Assembly (NCBI GenBank): GCA_002706405.1 | Contig: PALN01000096.1 | Coordinates: 24,056-88,055, forward strand | DNA from: Rhodospirillaceae bacterium | Lineage (GTDB): Bacteria; Pseudomonadota; Alphaproteobacteria; Rhodospirillales; Casp-alpha2 | DNA length: 64,000 nucleotides | Direction: 5' to 3' | Shown here: positions 8,557-16,089 of the stretch, one piece after another | Position numbering within the stretch: the first letter of the stretch is position 1 | How the letters are laid out: every line of letters starts with the position of its first letter | Translations under genes and position numbers: made by a program | Notes under the pieces: model-generated | The model's database searches: none | What the model was told of the DNA's origin: nothing | What the model saw: only the letters and a program-made list of their open reading frames with translations

Positions 8557-10101
8557 ATGAAGATTCCCGCCATGGACCTGCCCATCGACCACTTCCTCCG
8601 CGCCGCCGCCAAGGCGCCGGATCGCATCGCCATCAAGGACGGGGATCTGACCCTGTCCCACGGCGATCTGGCCGCCCGCGTCAACGCCGTCGCGGCCGCC
8701 CTGCAAGACATCGACCCGGCACCACAAAGCCGGGTCGGCATTTGCGGGTACAACACGGTGGAGCATCTGACCGCGTTCCTCGGCACGCTGGCCGCCGGCA
8801 AGACCTGGGTTCCCCTGAATCCCCGCAACGGGGAAGAGGAATTGTCGCGCATGGTCGAGGCAACAGCGCCCTCGATCATCGTCGCCGACGCCGACTGCAT
8901 GGGCCGCTTCGACCCCGGCAGCGCCACGGTGGTGCGGGGACGGCCGACCGGCGGCAGCCAGCACGCCTGCGGCGGCGATCTCAACCTGGCGGCCTTGATG
9001 AGCGATTTCGCCGGTCGCATGCCGAAACGCCATGACCTGGCCCCCGACGACGTCCAGGCCATCAAGTTCACGGGCGGCTCGTCCGGCCGGCCCAAGGGCG
9101 TGCAGCAGACCTATCGCGTGTGGCACACCTGCATCGACCTGATGACCCGCGCGTTCGAACTGGACGGCGACGACCGCAACCTGCTGGCCGCCCCCATGAC
9201 CCACGGCACGGGCACCCTGCTGGTGCCGATTCTGGCCCAGGGCGGGATGCAGGTCTTCATGCCGCAGCCGGCGCGCCCGGCGGCGATCATCGACGCCATC
9301 GAAAAGGACCGGGTGACCACGGTGTTCCTGCCGCCCACGGTGATCTACATGATGATGGCCGAGGAAGACCTGACCAAACGCGATTTCAAGAGCCTGAAGC
9401 ATGTCATCGTCGGCGGCGCCGCCATGCGCCCGGACGAAATCAAGCGCGGCCTACCCATGTTTAACAATGCCCTGGAAACCTGCTACGGCCAGACCGAAGT
9501 GCCGCAGATCGTCACCGTCATGCGGTCGCGCGACTGGCTGGACAACGACCATCGCCTGGCGTCCTGCGGTCGGGCCACGGATCGCTGCGACCTGCGCGTG
9601 GTCGATTCCGAGGGCAATTTCCTGCCGACCGGCCAGGCCGGCGAAATCGTCATCAAGTCCGACCTGGTGATGAAGGGCTATCTGGACATGCCCGAAGCCA
9701 CGGCCGAAACCATCAAGGACGGCTGGCTCTATACGGGCGACGTGGCGGCGATCGAGGAAGACGGCTTCATCTACATCAAGGACCGAATTCGCGACATGAT
9801 CGTCACCGGCGGCTTCAACGTGTTCCCGTCCGATGTCGAGGCCGTTCTGGGCCAGCATCCGGCGATCAAGGAATGCGTCGTGTTCGGCCTGCCCGACGAC
9901 AAATGGGGTGAGGCCGTGCAAGCAGCGGTGGAGGTCCACAAGGGCCAAACGCCGGGTGAGGACGAGATCATCCAATACGTCAAGTCGCGCCTGGATTCCG
10001 TGAAGGCGCCGAAGCGCGTGCATTTCGTCGACGAGCTGCCGCGCAGCCCCGTGGGCAAGGTGCTCCGGCGCGAAGCCAAAGCTCAATTCCAGGAGGCGTA
10101 G
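8557..10101 (+). CDS. AMP-dependent acyl-CoA synthetase / ligase
   Basis: A 514-residue ANL-superfamily enzyme that activates a carboxylic acid to its CoA thioester via an acyl-adenylate. Core motifs are present: FTGGSSGRPKGV (A3 phosphate loop), YGQTEVPQ (A5), YTGDVA with the KDRIRDMIVTGGFNV hinge (A7-A8), and catalytic Lys in SPVGKVLRRE (A10). The acid-binding pocket is not informative. It lies 8 bases upstream of the citryl-CoA lyase-like gene and almost certainly shares its mRNA, so its product may be that enzyme's substrate. Confidence 0.9.
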   Translation: MKIPAMDLPIDHFLRAAAKAPDRIAIKDGDLTLSHGDLAARVNAVAAALQDIDPAPQSRVGICGYNTVEHLTAFLGTLAAGKTWVPLNPRNGEEELSRMVEATAPSIIVADADCMGRFDPGSATVVRGRPTGGSQHACGGDLNLAALMSDFAGRMPKRHDLAPDDVQAIKFTGGSSGRPKGVQQTYRVWHTCIDLMTRAFELDGDDRNLLAAPMTHGTGTLLVPILAQGGMQVFMPQPARPAAIIDAIEKDRVTTVFLPPTVIYMMMAEEDLTKRDFKSLKHVIVGGAAMRPDEIKRGLPMFNNALETCYGQTEVPQIVTVMRSRDWLDNDHRLASCGRATDRCDLRVVDSEGNFLPTGQAGEIVIKSDLVMKGYLDMPEATAETIKDGWLYTGDVAAIEEDGFIYIKDRIRDMIVTGGFNVFPSDVEAVLGQHPAIKECVVFGLPDDKWGEAVQAAVEVHKGQTPGEDEIIQYVKSRLDSVKAPKRVHFVDELPRSPVGKVLRREAKAQFQEA

Positions 10102-10109
10102 ATCCCCCC

Positions 10110-10928
10110 ATGTCCAACAAAACCGACAGAATCAAACCGACCCAGAAGCTGGCGACCCACACGCTGACCGATCTTTATTACCGGGATCAAAATCTGGTCA
10201 CCGAGATGATGGGCAAGATGAGCTTCACCGAAGCCATGATCGGCCACATCCTGGGCCGCCCGGCCACACCCGCGGACATCGCGATCATCGACGCGGTCCT
10301 GCTGGCCCTGATGGAACACGGCCTGACGCCCAGCGCCGTCGCCACCCGCCTGACCTATCATTCGGCGCCCGAAGCCCTGCAGGCCGCCGTCGCGGCGGGA
10401 CTGCTCAACGTCGGCTCGACCTTCGTCGGCACCATGGAGAACTGCTCCAAGCTGCTGCGCGAGATGGTCGACGGGACGGAGCCCCTGGACGCCGCGGCCA
10501 AGCGAATCGTCGCGGAGCATCGGGCGGCACGCAAGCATCTGCCCGGATTCGGCCATCACCTGCACAAGCCGGATGATCCGCGCACCCCGAAACTGTTTGA
10601 AATCGCCCGGGCGAACGGCGTCAGGGGCGATTACATCCGCGCCATCGAGGTCCTGAGTCAGGCCGTCGACGATTCGTTCGGCAAGCACATGACCATCAAC
10701 GCCACGGGCGGCACGGCGGCGGTGCTGTCGGAAATCGGTATCCCGCCGGAGATCATGCGCGGCTTCGCCGTGATCGCCCGCGCCGCGGGCCTTGTCGCCC
10801 ACATTGCCGAGGAACGGGAAGTCCCCACGGCGCGGACCATCTGGGACCTCGTCGAAGAGGAAATTCCCTATTCGGGGAATGCCGACCTGGGCAATCTGGA
10901 CGACGGCAACGACGGCGGCGACGACTGA
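10110..10928 (+). CDS. Citryl-CoA lyase-like protein (citrate synthase large-domain family)
   Basis: A 272-residue protein corresponding to the catalytic domains of citrate synthase without its N-terminal part, as in citryl-CoA lyases (CCL) and related enzymes. Diagnostic segments are GFGHHLHKPDDPR, which supplies the active-site His region, and the ATGGTAAVLSEIG helix. CCL cleaves citryl-CoA to acetyl-CoA and oxaloacetate. Coupling to the acyl-CoA synthetase 8 bases upstream suggests acid activation followed by retro-Claisen cleavage. The final residues DDGNDGGDD form an acidic tail. Whether citrate is the real substrate is not shown. Confidence 0.82.
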   Translation: MSNKTDRIKPTQKLATHTLTDLYYRDQNLVTEMMGKMSFTEAMIGHILGRPATPADIAIIDAVLLALMEHGLTPSAVATRLTYHSAPEALQAAVAAGLLNVGSTFVGTMENCSKLLREMVDGTEPLDAAAKRIVAEHRAARKHLPGFGHHLHKPDDPRTPKLFEIARANGVRGDYIRAIEVLSQAVDDSFGKHMTINATGGTAAVLSEIGIPPEIMRGFAVIARAAGLVAHIAEEREVPTARTIWDLVEEEIPYSGNADLGNLDDGNDGGDD

Positions 10929-10939
10929 CCTGTCGCCCC

Positions 10940-10958
10940 GGTCCGGCCCGGTCGGACC
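10940..10958. terminator. GC-rich hairpin after the citryl-CoA lyase gene
   Basis: GGTCCG at 10940-10945 pairs with CGGACC at 10953-10958 around a 7-base loop, 11 bases after the stop. No T-run follows, so it is not a classic intrinsic terminator and may only mark a Rho-dependent end. Confidence 0.3.
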
Positions 10959-11184
10959 CAGGAACCCCCATATACGACCTATAGATGTGCTGTTCCGCCA
11001 ATCGGAACTATAATTCCGTGCATTTCGCGATGATGATAGGCCTTTCGTCTAGATAACATGCGGATATGCAGTGTGTTAGCGTGCGCGCGGATTCAAAGGG
11101 TTAGCTCGCCCTGAAATCCTCCATAAATCAGATTAATTATCCGGGCATTCGACCGGATAGTAAAAACGGAGGTTGAAACCGTAT

Positions 11185-11643
11185 ATGCCCAGAGTATCTA
11201 AAAAATCGCACCCAAACCGCATGCCACCCGGGGTTGCACACCCCGTAGACATCCATGTCGGCGGGCGGGTTCGCGGGCAGCGAAAATTGAAGGGAATGAG
11301 TCAGGGGGAACTGGGGGATGCTCTCGGTCTGACGTTCCAACAAATTCAGAAGTATGAACGCGGCGCCAACCGCATCGGCGCCAGCCGGCTCTATCAGCTC
11401 AGCCGGATTCTCGACGTTCCCGTCGCCTATTTCTTCGATGGCATGGCGCAAGACATTCAAATGACCCAGGATAATTTCGACCTGGATGTCGTGTTCACCG
11501 AAGACCCGCGGGATTCTTCGGCGGTCATGGGATCCAGCGAGACGACCGACCTGGTCACCGCCTATTACAGCATCGACAATCCGCGCAAGCGTCGCGCGGT
11601 CCACGATCTGATCGCGTCGCTGTCCAAGGCGGATTGGGACTAA
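11185..11643 (+). CDS. XRE-family helix-turn-helix transcriptional regulator (copy 2)
   Basis: A 152-residue paralogue of the gene at 159-623: the N-terminal MP..PPGV..PVDIHVG segment, the LTFQQIQKYERGANRIGASR recognition region and the DVPVAYFF strand are nearly the same. A TTG at 11173 extends the frame, but the ATG at 11185 lines up with the paralogue's start and lies 12 bases after a GGAGG, so I prefer it. The C-terminal 65 residues have diverged, which suggests different partners or signals. It is preceded by a 256-base gap and ends 9 bases from the convergent cytochrome gene. Confidence 0.9.
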   Translation: MPRVSKKSHPNRMPPGVAHPVDIHVGGRVRGQRKLKGMSQGELGDALGLTFQQIQKYERGANRIGASRLYQLSRILDVPVAYFFDGMAQDIQMTQDNFDLDVVFTEDPRDSSAVMGSSETTDLVTAYYSIDNPRKRRAVHDLIASLSKADWD

Positions 11644-11652
11644 TCCGTCCCG

Positions 11653-12054
11653 CTACTTTCCTTCGATCGGGGTGATGTCCGAATTTCCTTTGGGGACGGG
11701 CAGCGCCTCGACAAAGGCGAAGATGTCCTCGGCATCACCGGGCGCGATCGTGATCGGCGTGGCGTAGGGCGCCAGCTTGGTCAGGGGCGCCAGCCCCTCG
11801 ACCTTGATGAAGGCAAGGTGCGGACGACGGACGTAAAACGTCTGAAACCGCTCGCGCCAGTCGGGGAGTTTCTTGATCCATTGCAGGGACGGGGTCGATC
11901 CGATCCCGCCATGGGGATTCACATCGCCGACCACATGACAGCGCGTGCAATGGCGCTCCGCAAGGGCGCGGCCGTTCGTCGGATCGGCCGCCGCTGCCGG
12001 CGGCGCGGACGCAAGCAGCAGGAGCGCTGCCGGCACCGCAAGCCGGCGCGACAC
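11653..12054 (-). CDS. Small c-type cytochrome, exported
   Basis: A 133-residue protein carrying one haem-c motif, CTRCH, right after a signal peptide ending in PPAAAA. The mature part is about 110 residues, of monohaem cytochrome c size, with a candidate axial Met absent from the obvious region; His or Met ligation cannot be decided. A GTG at 12052-12054 is preferred over an upstream start because it lies 2 bases after the M20 peptidase stop and begins directly with the signal peptide (SRRLAVPAALLLL). It should be periplasmic and carry electrons, with no evident partner here. Confidence 0.8.
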   Translation of the reverse strand: MSRRLAVPAALLLLASAPPAAAADPTNGRALAERHCTRCHVVGDVNPHGGIGSTPSLQWIKKLPDWRERFQTFYVRRPHLAFIKVEGLAPLTKLAPYATPITIAPGDAEDIFAFVEALPVPKGNSDITPIEGK

Positions 12055-12056
12055 GA

Positions 12057-13220
12057 CTACTCCAGCGTCTCGAACAGGCGGATCATCAGGCGGCAACGCT
12101 CGACTAGGGACGAGTAGTAGATGAACTCGTCATGGGAATGGGCGCCATGGCCGTCGGCTCCCAAACCGTCCAGCGTGGGAATCCCCAGTGCCCCGGTGAA
12201 ATTGCCGTCGGACCCGCCGCCGGTCTTCAGGTCCTGCAAATCAAACCCGATCTCCGCCGCCAGGCCCTTGGCGTGTTCGAACAGCTTTTCGATGCCGTCG
12301 AATTTCTCGTAAGGCGGACGGTCGACGCCGCCCTCGATCTGCAAGACGCAATCTGGATCGACGGGCGTCATGCCCTCGACCTTGGCCTTGATCTCCTCGG
12401 CTGCATCCATATCCGGCACCCGAAGATCCACGGTGATGGAACATTTGGCCGGAACCACGTTGGTCAGGGTGCCGCCGGAAATCGTGCCGACGGAACAGGT
12501 GATCGAACGCTCGTAATCCGTCAGCCCTTCGAGAAACAGGATTTGATGGGCCATTTCCCGGATCGCGCTACGCCCGTCCATATGGCGCAGGCCCGCATGG
12601 GACGGCCGGCCGGTCACGGTAATGTCGTACTTCAGCCGTCCGTTGCGCGCCGTGACGACCTTGCCGCCATCGCGCGCCGGTTCGGTGACCAGCACGTATT
12701 TGTTCTTTTTCGCCAGTTCGACAATCATCTGTCGCGACGTGGGGCTGCCGATTTCTTCTTCCGGAACGTACATGAAGGTGATCGGCAGCGGCGTTTCCTT
12801 GCCGCATCGCACCAGGTGCCGGTAGGCGTGATTGGCGATATAGGCGCCGGACTTCATGTCGTAGATGCCGGGGCCGTACACCTTGTCGCCCTCGCGCCGT
12901 ACCTTCAGCTCGTTGTCGATGGTGCCCATGGCATGAACCGTATCCAGATGGGACAAGACGAGAATCCCCGGCCCGTCCCCGCCCCAGGGCGTGCGCGTCA
13001 CCAGAATGTCGCCGAAGCCGTCACGTCCTGGTGTGCGCTCGATCCTGGCGCCCAGGGCGGCATAGCCCTGTTCGACATGGTCAACCATACGGTTGACGGC
13101 AACGCCGTCATGGGACGGGCTTTCGATGGTGACCCATTCAAGGATACCGGCGAGGATTTCGTCGGCGTCCAGGACTGGTTCGTTGGAGGATGCTTGGGGC
13201 GATGCGGGACGGTCGGTCAT
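12057..13220 (-). CDS. M20-family metallopeptidase (glutamate carboxypeptidase-like)
   Basis: A 387-residue di-zinc peptidase of the M20/carboxypeptidase G2 group. Metal and catalytic motifs are clear: LSHLDTVHAMG (His, Asp), a bridging Asp in YDMKSG, YVPEEEIGS (Glu-Glu), and GAHSHDEFI near the C-terminus. The central region includes the dimerisation lid domain. No signal peptide is seen, so it acts in the cytoplasm, probably on dipeptides or N-acyl amino acids. It lies upstream of the cytochrome gene with a 2-base gap, although a functional link is not obvious. Confidence 0.88.
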   Translation of the reverse strand: MTDRPASPQASSNEPVLDADEILAGILEWVTIESPSHDGVAVNRMVDHVEQGYAALGARIERTPGRDGFGDILVTRTPWGGDGPGILVLSHLDTVHAMGTIDNELKVRREGDKVYGPGIYDMKSGAYIANHAYRHLVRCGKETPLPITFMYVPEEEIGSPTSRQMIVELAKKNKYVLVTEPARDGGKVVTARNGRLKYDITVTGRPSHAGLRHMDGRSAIREMAHQILFLEGLTDYERSITCSVGTISGGTLTNVVPAKCSITVDLRVPDMDAAEEIKAKVEGMTPVDPDCVLQIEGGVDRPPYEKFDGIEKLFEHAKGLAAEIGFDLQDLKTGGGSDGNFTGALGIPTLDGLGADGHGAHSHDEFIYYSSLVERCRLMIRLFETLE

Positions 13221-13294
13221 GATGCGGTCGTATCCTCGTTGAAACGCGCGAAACCCTATTTAACCCCTGGTACGCGCGGAAGGAAACACCGGCG

Positions 13295-13798
13295 TCACCT
13301 GGTTCCGACCTGATCGACGCACGTGATGATTTGCGACACCTTGTCGTCCGTATCGCCTAAGGGGAAATACCCCCGCTCATGCAGATGATAGGTGCTTTCA
13401 TCGACCTCGCCGGGCGCGAGCAGCACGGGCCCGCCCAGTTTAACGACCTTGGCGCAGGCATCCAGCATGGGCGCCGGATCGAACGGCCAGGCGACTTCGT
13501 CGAGGCATCGACCGGTGGGATCGGCGGGAACGAGTTGGCTGCGCGCTTCGACCAGCATCGTGCCGCAAAAGCGGTAACGGAAACAGAAACCGCCGCCCAG
13601 ATCTTCCACATCGAGAACCGCCAGATATGATGCGACATCATAGATGTCCATCAATTTGACATCGGCCCATGCCGGGTACCGGCGATCGCCGCGAAGATCG
13701 CGCCAAAAATCGAAAAGGCGTTTAATTTTCGAGCTTTGCACATCTCCGAGTCCAGGAGAATGCTGGCCGTCATCACTCCCGAATTCACTAGACGGCAT
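13295..13798 (-). CDS. PAS_5-type PAS-domain protein
   Basis: A 167-residue cytoplasmic protein of the single-PAS type common in Rhodospirillales. The pattern KIKRLFDFWRDLRGDRRYPA, then a DIYDVASYLAVLDVED segment and FRYRFCGTMLVEARSQ, matches PAS_5 (DUF) proteins with the conserved LYxYW..RG..P and FR.R..GT..V. An upstream ATG-less extension to 13987 is less likely than the ATG at 13798, which has a GGGGAGGGGG ribosome site. No output domain is present. It is divergent from the GNAT gene, sharing an AT-rich promoter region. Confidence 0.78.
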   Translation of the reverse strand: MPSSEFGSDDGQHSPGLGDVQSSKIKRLFDFWRDLRGDRRYPAWADVKLMDIYDVASYLAVLDVEDLGGGFCFRYRFCGTMLVEARSQLVPADPTGRCLDEVAWPFDPAPMLDACAKVVKLGGPVLLAPGEVDESTYHLHERGYFPLGDTDDKVSQIITCVDQVGTR

Positions 13799-13862
13799 AC
13801 CCCCTCCCCATATTCGATGCGCATGCCGTCGCAGGCCTCGCCCTATCCGCTTAACAACGAAT

Positions 13863-13883
13863 AATTTTATGTTCAATAAAATT
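13863..13883. promoter_or_regulatory. AT-rich palindrome between the PAS and GNAT genes
   Basis: AATTTTAT at 13863-13870 and ATAAAATT at 13876-13883 form a perfect 8-bp inverted repeat with a 5-base centre. It lies in the divergent promoter region, so it may be an operator or an AT-rich promoter core. No known regulator can be named. Confidence 0.3.
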
Positions 13884-13985
13884 CCACAATTTAAGTAGTA
13901 TTTGTCTACAATTTGGAAAAATGCATCGTGGCGCCGTCCGGCGTGATTTTGACAGGCGTCCGGCCCGATCTGGTAAAGTGGCGAC

Positions 13986-14435
13986 ATGAAACTTCGGGAC
14001 GCTACCGCGGACGATCTCGTCCATATTGTCGCCTTGCTGGCCGATGACCCGATCGGCCGGCGGCGGGAACGTTTTGAAACACCCCTTCCCGCCTGCTACG
14101 GGGAGGCCTTCCGGGCGATCCAGGACGACCCGAACACCCGCCTGCTGGTCGCCGACGACGGCGACGGGGTCGTCGGCTGCCTGCAGATCACAATGCTACC
14201 GAACATCTCTCATCAAGGCGGCTGGCGCGCATTGATCGAAGGCGTGCGGGTTGCCGCCCGGGCCCGCGGCAGCGGCCTGGGCCGGACGATGTTCGAACAT
14301 GCCATCGGCCTGGCGCGGGAAAAGGGCTGCCGCATGGTGCAATTGACCACGGATCGGGAACGCCCCGACGCCCTGGCGTTCTATGAAGCGCTCGGCTTCG
14401 TGCACAGCCACGCCGGGATGAAGCTGGCGCTTTAG
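13986..14435 (+). CDS. GNAT-family N-acetyltransferase
   Basis: A 149-residue single-domain acetyltransferase. The acetyl-CoA pyrophosphate loop is ARGSGLGRTMFEHA, preceded by a VRVAAR strand and followed by CRMVQLTTDRERPDALAFYEALGF, the typical C-terminal GNAT pattern. It transfers acetyl to an unidentified amine. Its TAG overlaps the TAA of the convergent monooxygenase-like gene, so the two share three bases. Confidence 0.88.
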   Translation: MKLRDATADDLVHIVALLADDPIGRRRERFETPLPACYGEAFRAIQDDPNTRLLVADDGDGVVGCLQITMLPNISHQGGWRALIEGVRVAARARGSGLGRTMFEHAIGLAREKGCRMVQLTTDRERPDALAFYEALGFVHSHAGMKLAL

Positions 14436-14719
14436 TCCGCCAGAACCCAGGTCTTGACCTCTTTCGACGCCAGCCAGGGTTGGACCAGGGCGTCGAAGGA
14501 TTTGAAGTGGTCGGTCGCCTTATGGGCCTCGAACGCCGCCGCATCGTCATAAACTTCGTAAAGAAATGTAACCGCCGGATTCTTGGGATCGCGGCACACG
14601 TCGAACTGCCGGCAGCCGGGCTCCGTCTCTTCCGAAGCGCGCGCGTTCTCGATCATCGCCGGCGCGAAATCCGCGATATGCTCAGGTTTTACGACGAAGG
14701 TGACGGTGACGACGAACAT
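14432..14719 (-). CDS. Antibiotic biosynthesis monooxygenase (ABM) domain protein, quinol-monooxygenase-like
   Basis: A 95-residue dimeric ferredoxin-like fold protein of YgiN type. It begins MFVVTVTFVVKPEH and contains the ETEPGCRQFDVCRDPK and FLYEVYDDAAAFEAHKATDHF segments that define ABM proteins. An upstream-extended frame exists, but the ATG at 14719 has an AAGGAA ribosome site and starts exactly at the domain. The family acts on quinols or as oxygenase without cofactor in some members. It shares the divergent promoter region with the RND adaptor. Confidence 0.85.
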   Translation of the reverse strand: MFVVTVTFVVKPEHIADFAPAMIENARASEETEPGCRQFDVCRDPKNPAVTFLYEVYDDAAAFEAHKATDHFKSFDALVQPWLASKEVKTWVLAD

Positions 14720-14957
14720 GCGGGAATTCCTTCTGGTCCGATTGCGCGCCCCCTCGCCATGGTCGGCGCGGGTCGCCTTGATGCCCCCCGGCCAAACCGA
14801 AGTGCGACATCTTGTTACAAAATTCCGGACGCGAACGCCATGAAACTTGGTAAATTCTGCGCCGTTGCCGGTTAAGCTGCATGCATTAGGAATTTGTGTG
14901 GAATTGGCCGGTATCCTACGGCGTCTGACACCACGGAACCGCATCGAGACCGCGACC

Positions 14958-16088
14958 ATGACCCTGCGCACCCAATTTGCCATCCTCATCGGCCTGGCTG
15001 TCCTTCTCGGCGCCGGCTGGTATGCCCTGAACGGCAATCAGGTCGGCGCCCAGCCCAAACCGTCCCCCCGTGCCAGCGGCGGCGGCACGCGGGTTCTGGT
15101 CGAAAAGGCGCCGGCCGCGACGGACAAGATCATCGTCCGCGCCGTCGGCACGGGCGAGGCGCGCAAATCCGCCGACCTGTACCCGAAGACCGCCGGCGAA
15201 GTCGTCGCCGTGTCGTTCCGCAGCCAGGACCGGGTCCATAAAGGCCAGATCCTGCTGCGCCTGGAAGACGTCCACCAGCAGATCGCCGTCCGTCTGGCCA
15301 AGGTTGCGGTCAAGGACGCGACCCGTCAATTGAAGCGCCTGGAAAAGCTGGCGCCGTCGGGCACCGCCTCCCAGGCACGCCTGGAAACCGCGCAGACCGA
15401 CCTGGAATCCGCGACCCTGCGCCTGGACCAGGCGGAACAGGCGCTCGACGACCGCATCGTCTACGCCCCCTTCGACGGCATCATCGGGCTGACCGAGATC
15501 GACCGTGGCGACCGGGTGACCACGGACACGAAGATCGCCACCCTCGACGATCGCTCGGAAATCCTGGTCGAATTCGAATTGCCCGAGGAATACGCCGGGC
15601 GCATCAAGATCGACGACCCGGTCACGGTTCGGCCCTGGACCGCCCCCGACCTGCGGCTAACGGGCAAGGTTACCCAACTGGGCAGCCGCATCGACCCGAT
15701 CACGCGCACGCTCCGGGTCAAGGCGACTATTCCCAACCAGGAAGACCTGATCCGCCCCGGCACGTCGTTTGAGACCGAACTGGCCTTTACCGGCAAACCC
15801 TATCCCACCGTCCGCGAGGTCGCCGTTTTGTGGAGCCGCGACGGTGCCTATCTGTGGCGGGTCGCCAAGAAGGACGGCAAGACCGAGACGGCGGAAAAGG
15901 TCTTCGTGAAAATCGTCCGCCGCGACCGCGGCCGTATCCTGGTCGACGGACCGCTGAACGCCGACGACCTGATCGTCGTCGAAGGCGTGCAGGGCCTGCG
16001 TCCCGGCCAGCGCATACAGGCCATTCCGTTCGACAAATTCGCCGCCGGCGAAACCGCCCCCAAGGGCAAGAAAAAGGCGACCCCGTAG
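14958..16088 (+). CDS. RND efflux membrane-fusion (periplasmic adaptor) protein
   Basis: A 376-residue adaptor with an N-terminal membrane anchor (FAILIGLAVLLGAGWYAL), a lipoyl-like barrel half (AGEVVAVSFRSQDRVHKGQILLRL split around the hairpin), an alpha-helical coiled coil rich in Lys/Glu/Gln, then beta-barrel and membrane-proximal domains ending in LRPGQRIQAI. The ATG at 14958 begins the anchor; the frame extends further upstream without function. Two bases separate its stop from the permease start. Together they pump substrates from the periplasm or inner membrane to an outer-membrane channel not encoded here. Confidence 0.9.
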   Translation: MTLRTQFAILIGLAVLLGAGWYALNGNQVGAQPKPSPRASGGGTRVLVEKAPAATDKIIVRAVGTGEARKSADLYPKTAGEVVAVSFRSQDRVHKGQILLRLEDVHQQIAVRLAKVAVKDATRQLKRLEKLAPSGTASQARLETAQTDLESATLRLDQAEQALDDRIVYAPFDGIIGLTEIDRGDRVTTDTKIATLDDRSEILVEFELPEEYAGRIKIDDPVTVRPWTAPDLRLTGKVTQLGSRIDPITRTLRVKATIPNQEDLIRPGTSFETELAFTGKPYPTVREVAVLWSRDGAYLWRVAKKDGKTETAEKVFVKIVRRDRGRILVDGPLNADDLIVVEGVQGLRPGQRIQAIPFDKFAAGETAPKGKKKATP

Positions 16089-16089
16089 C

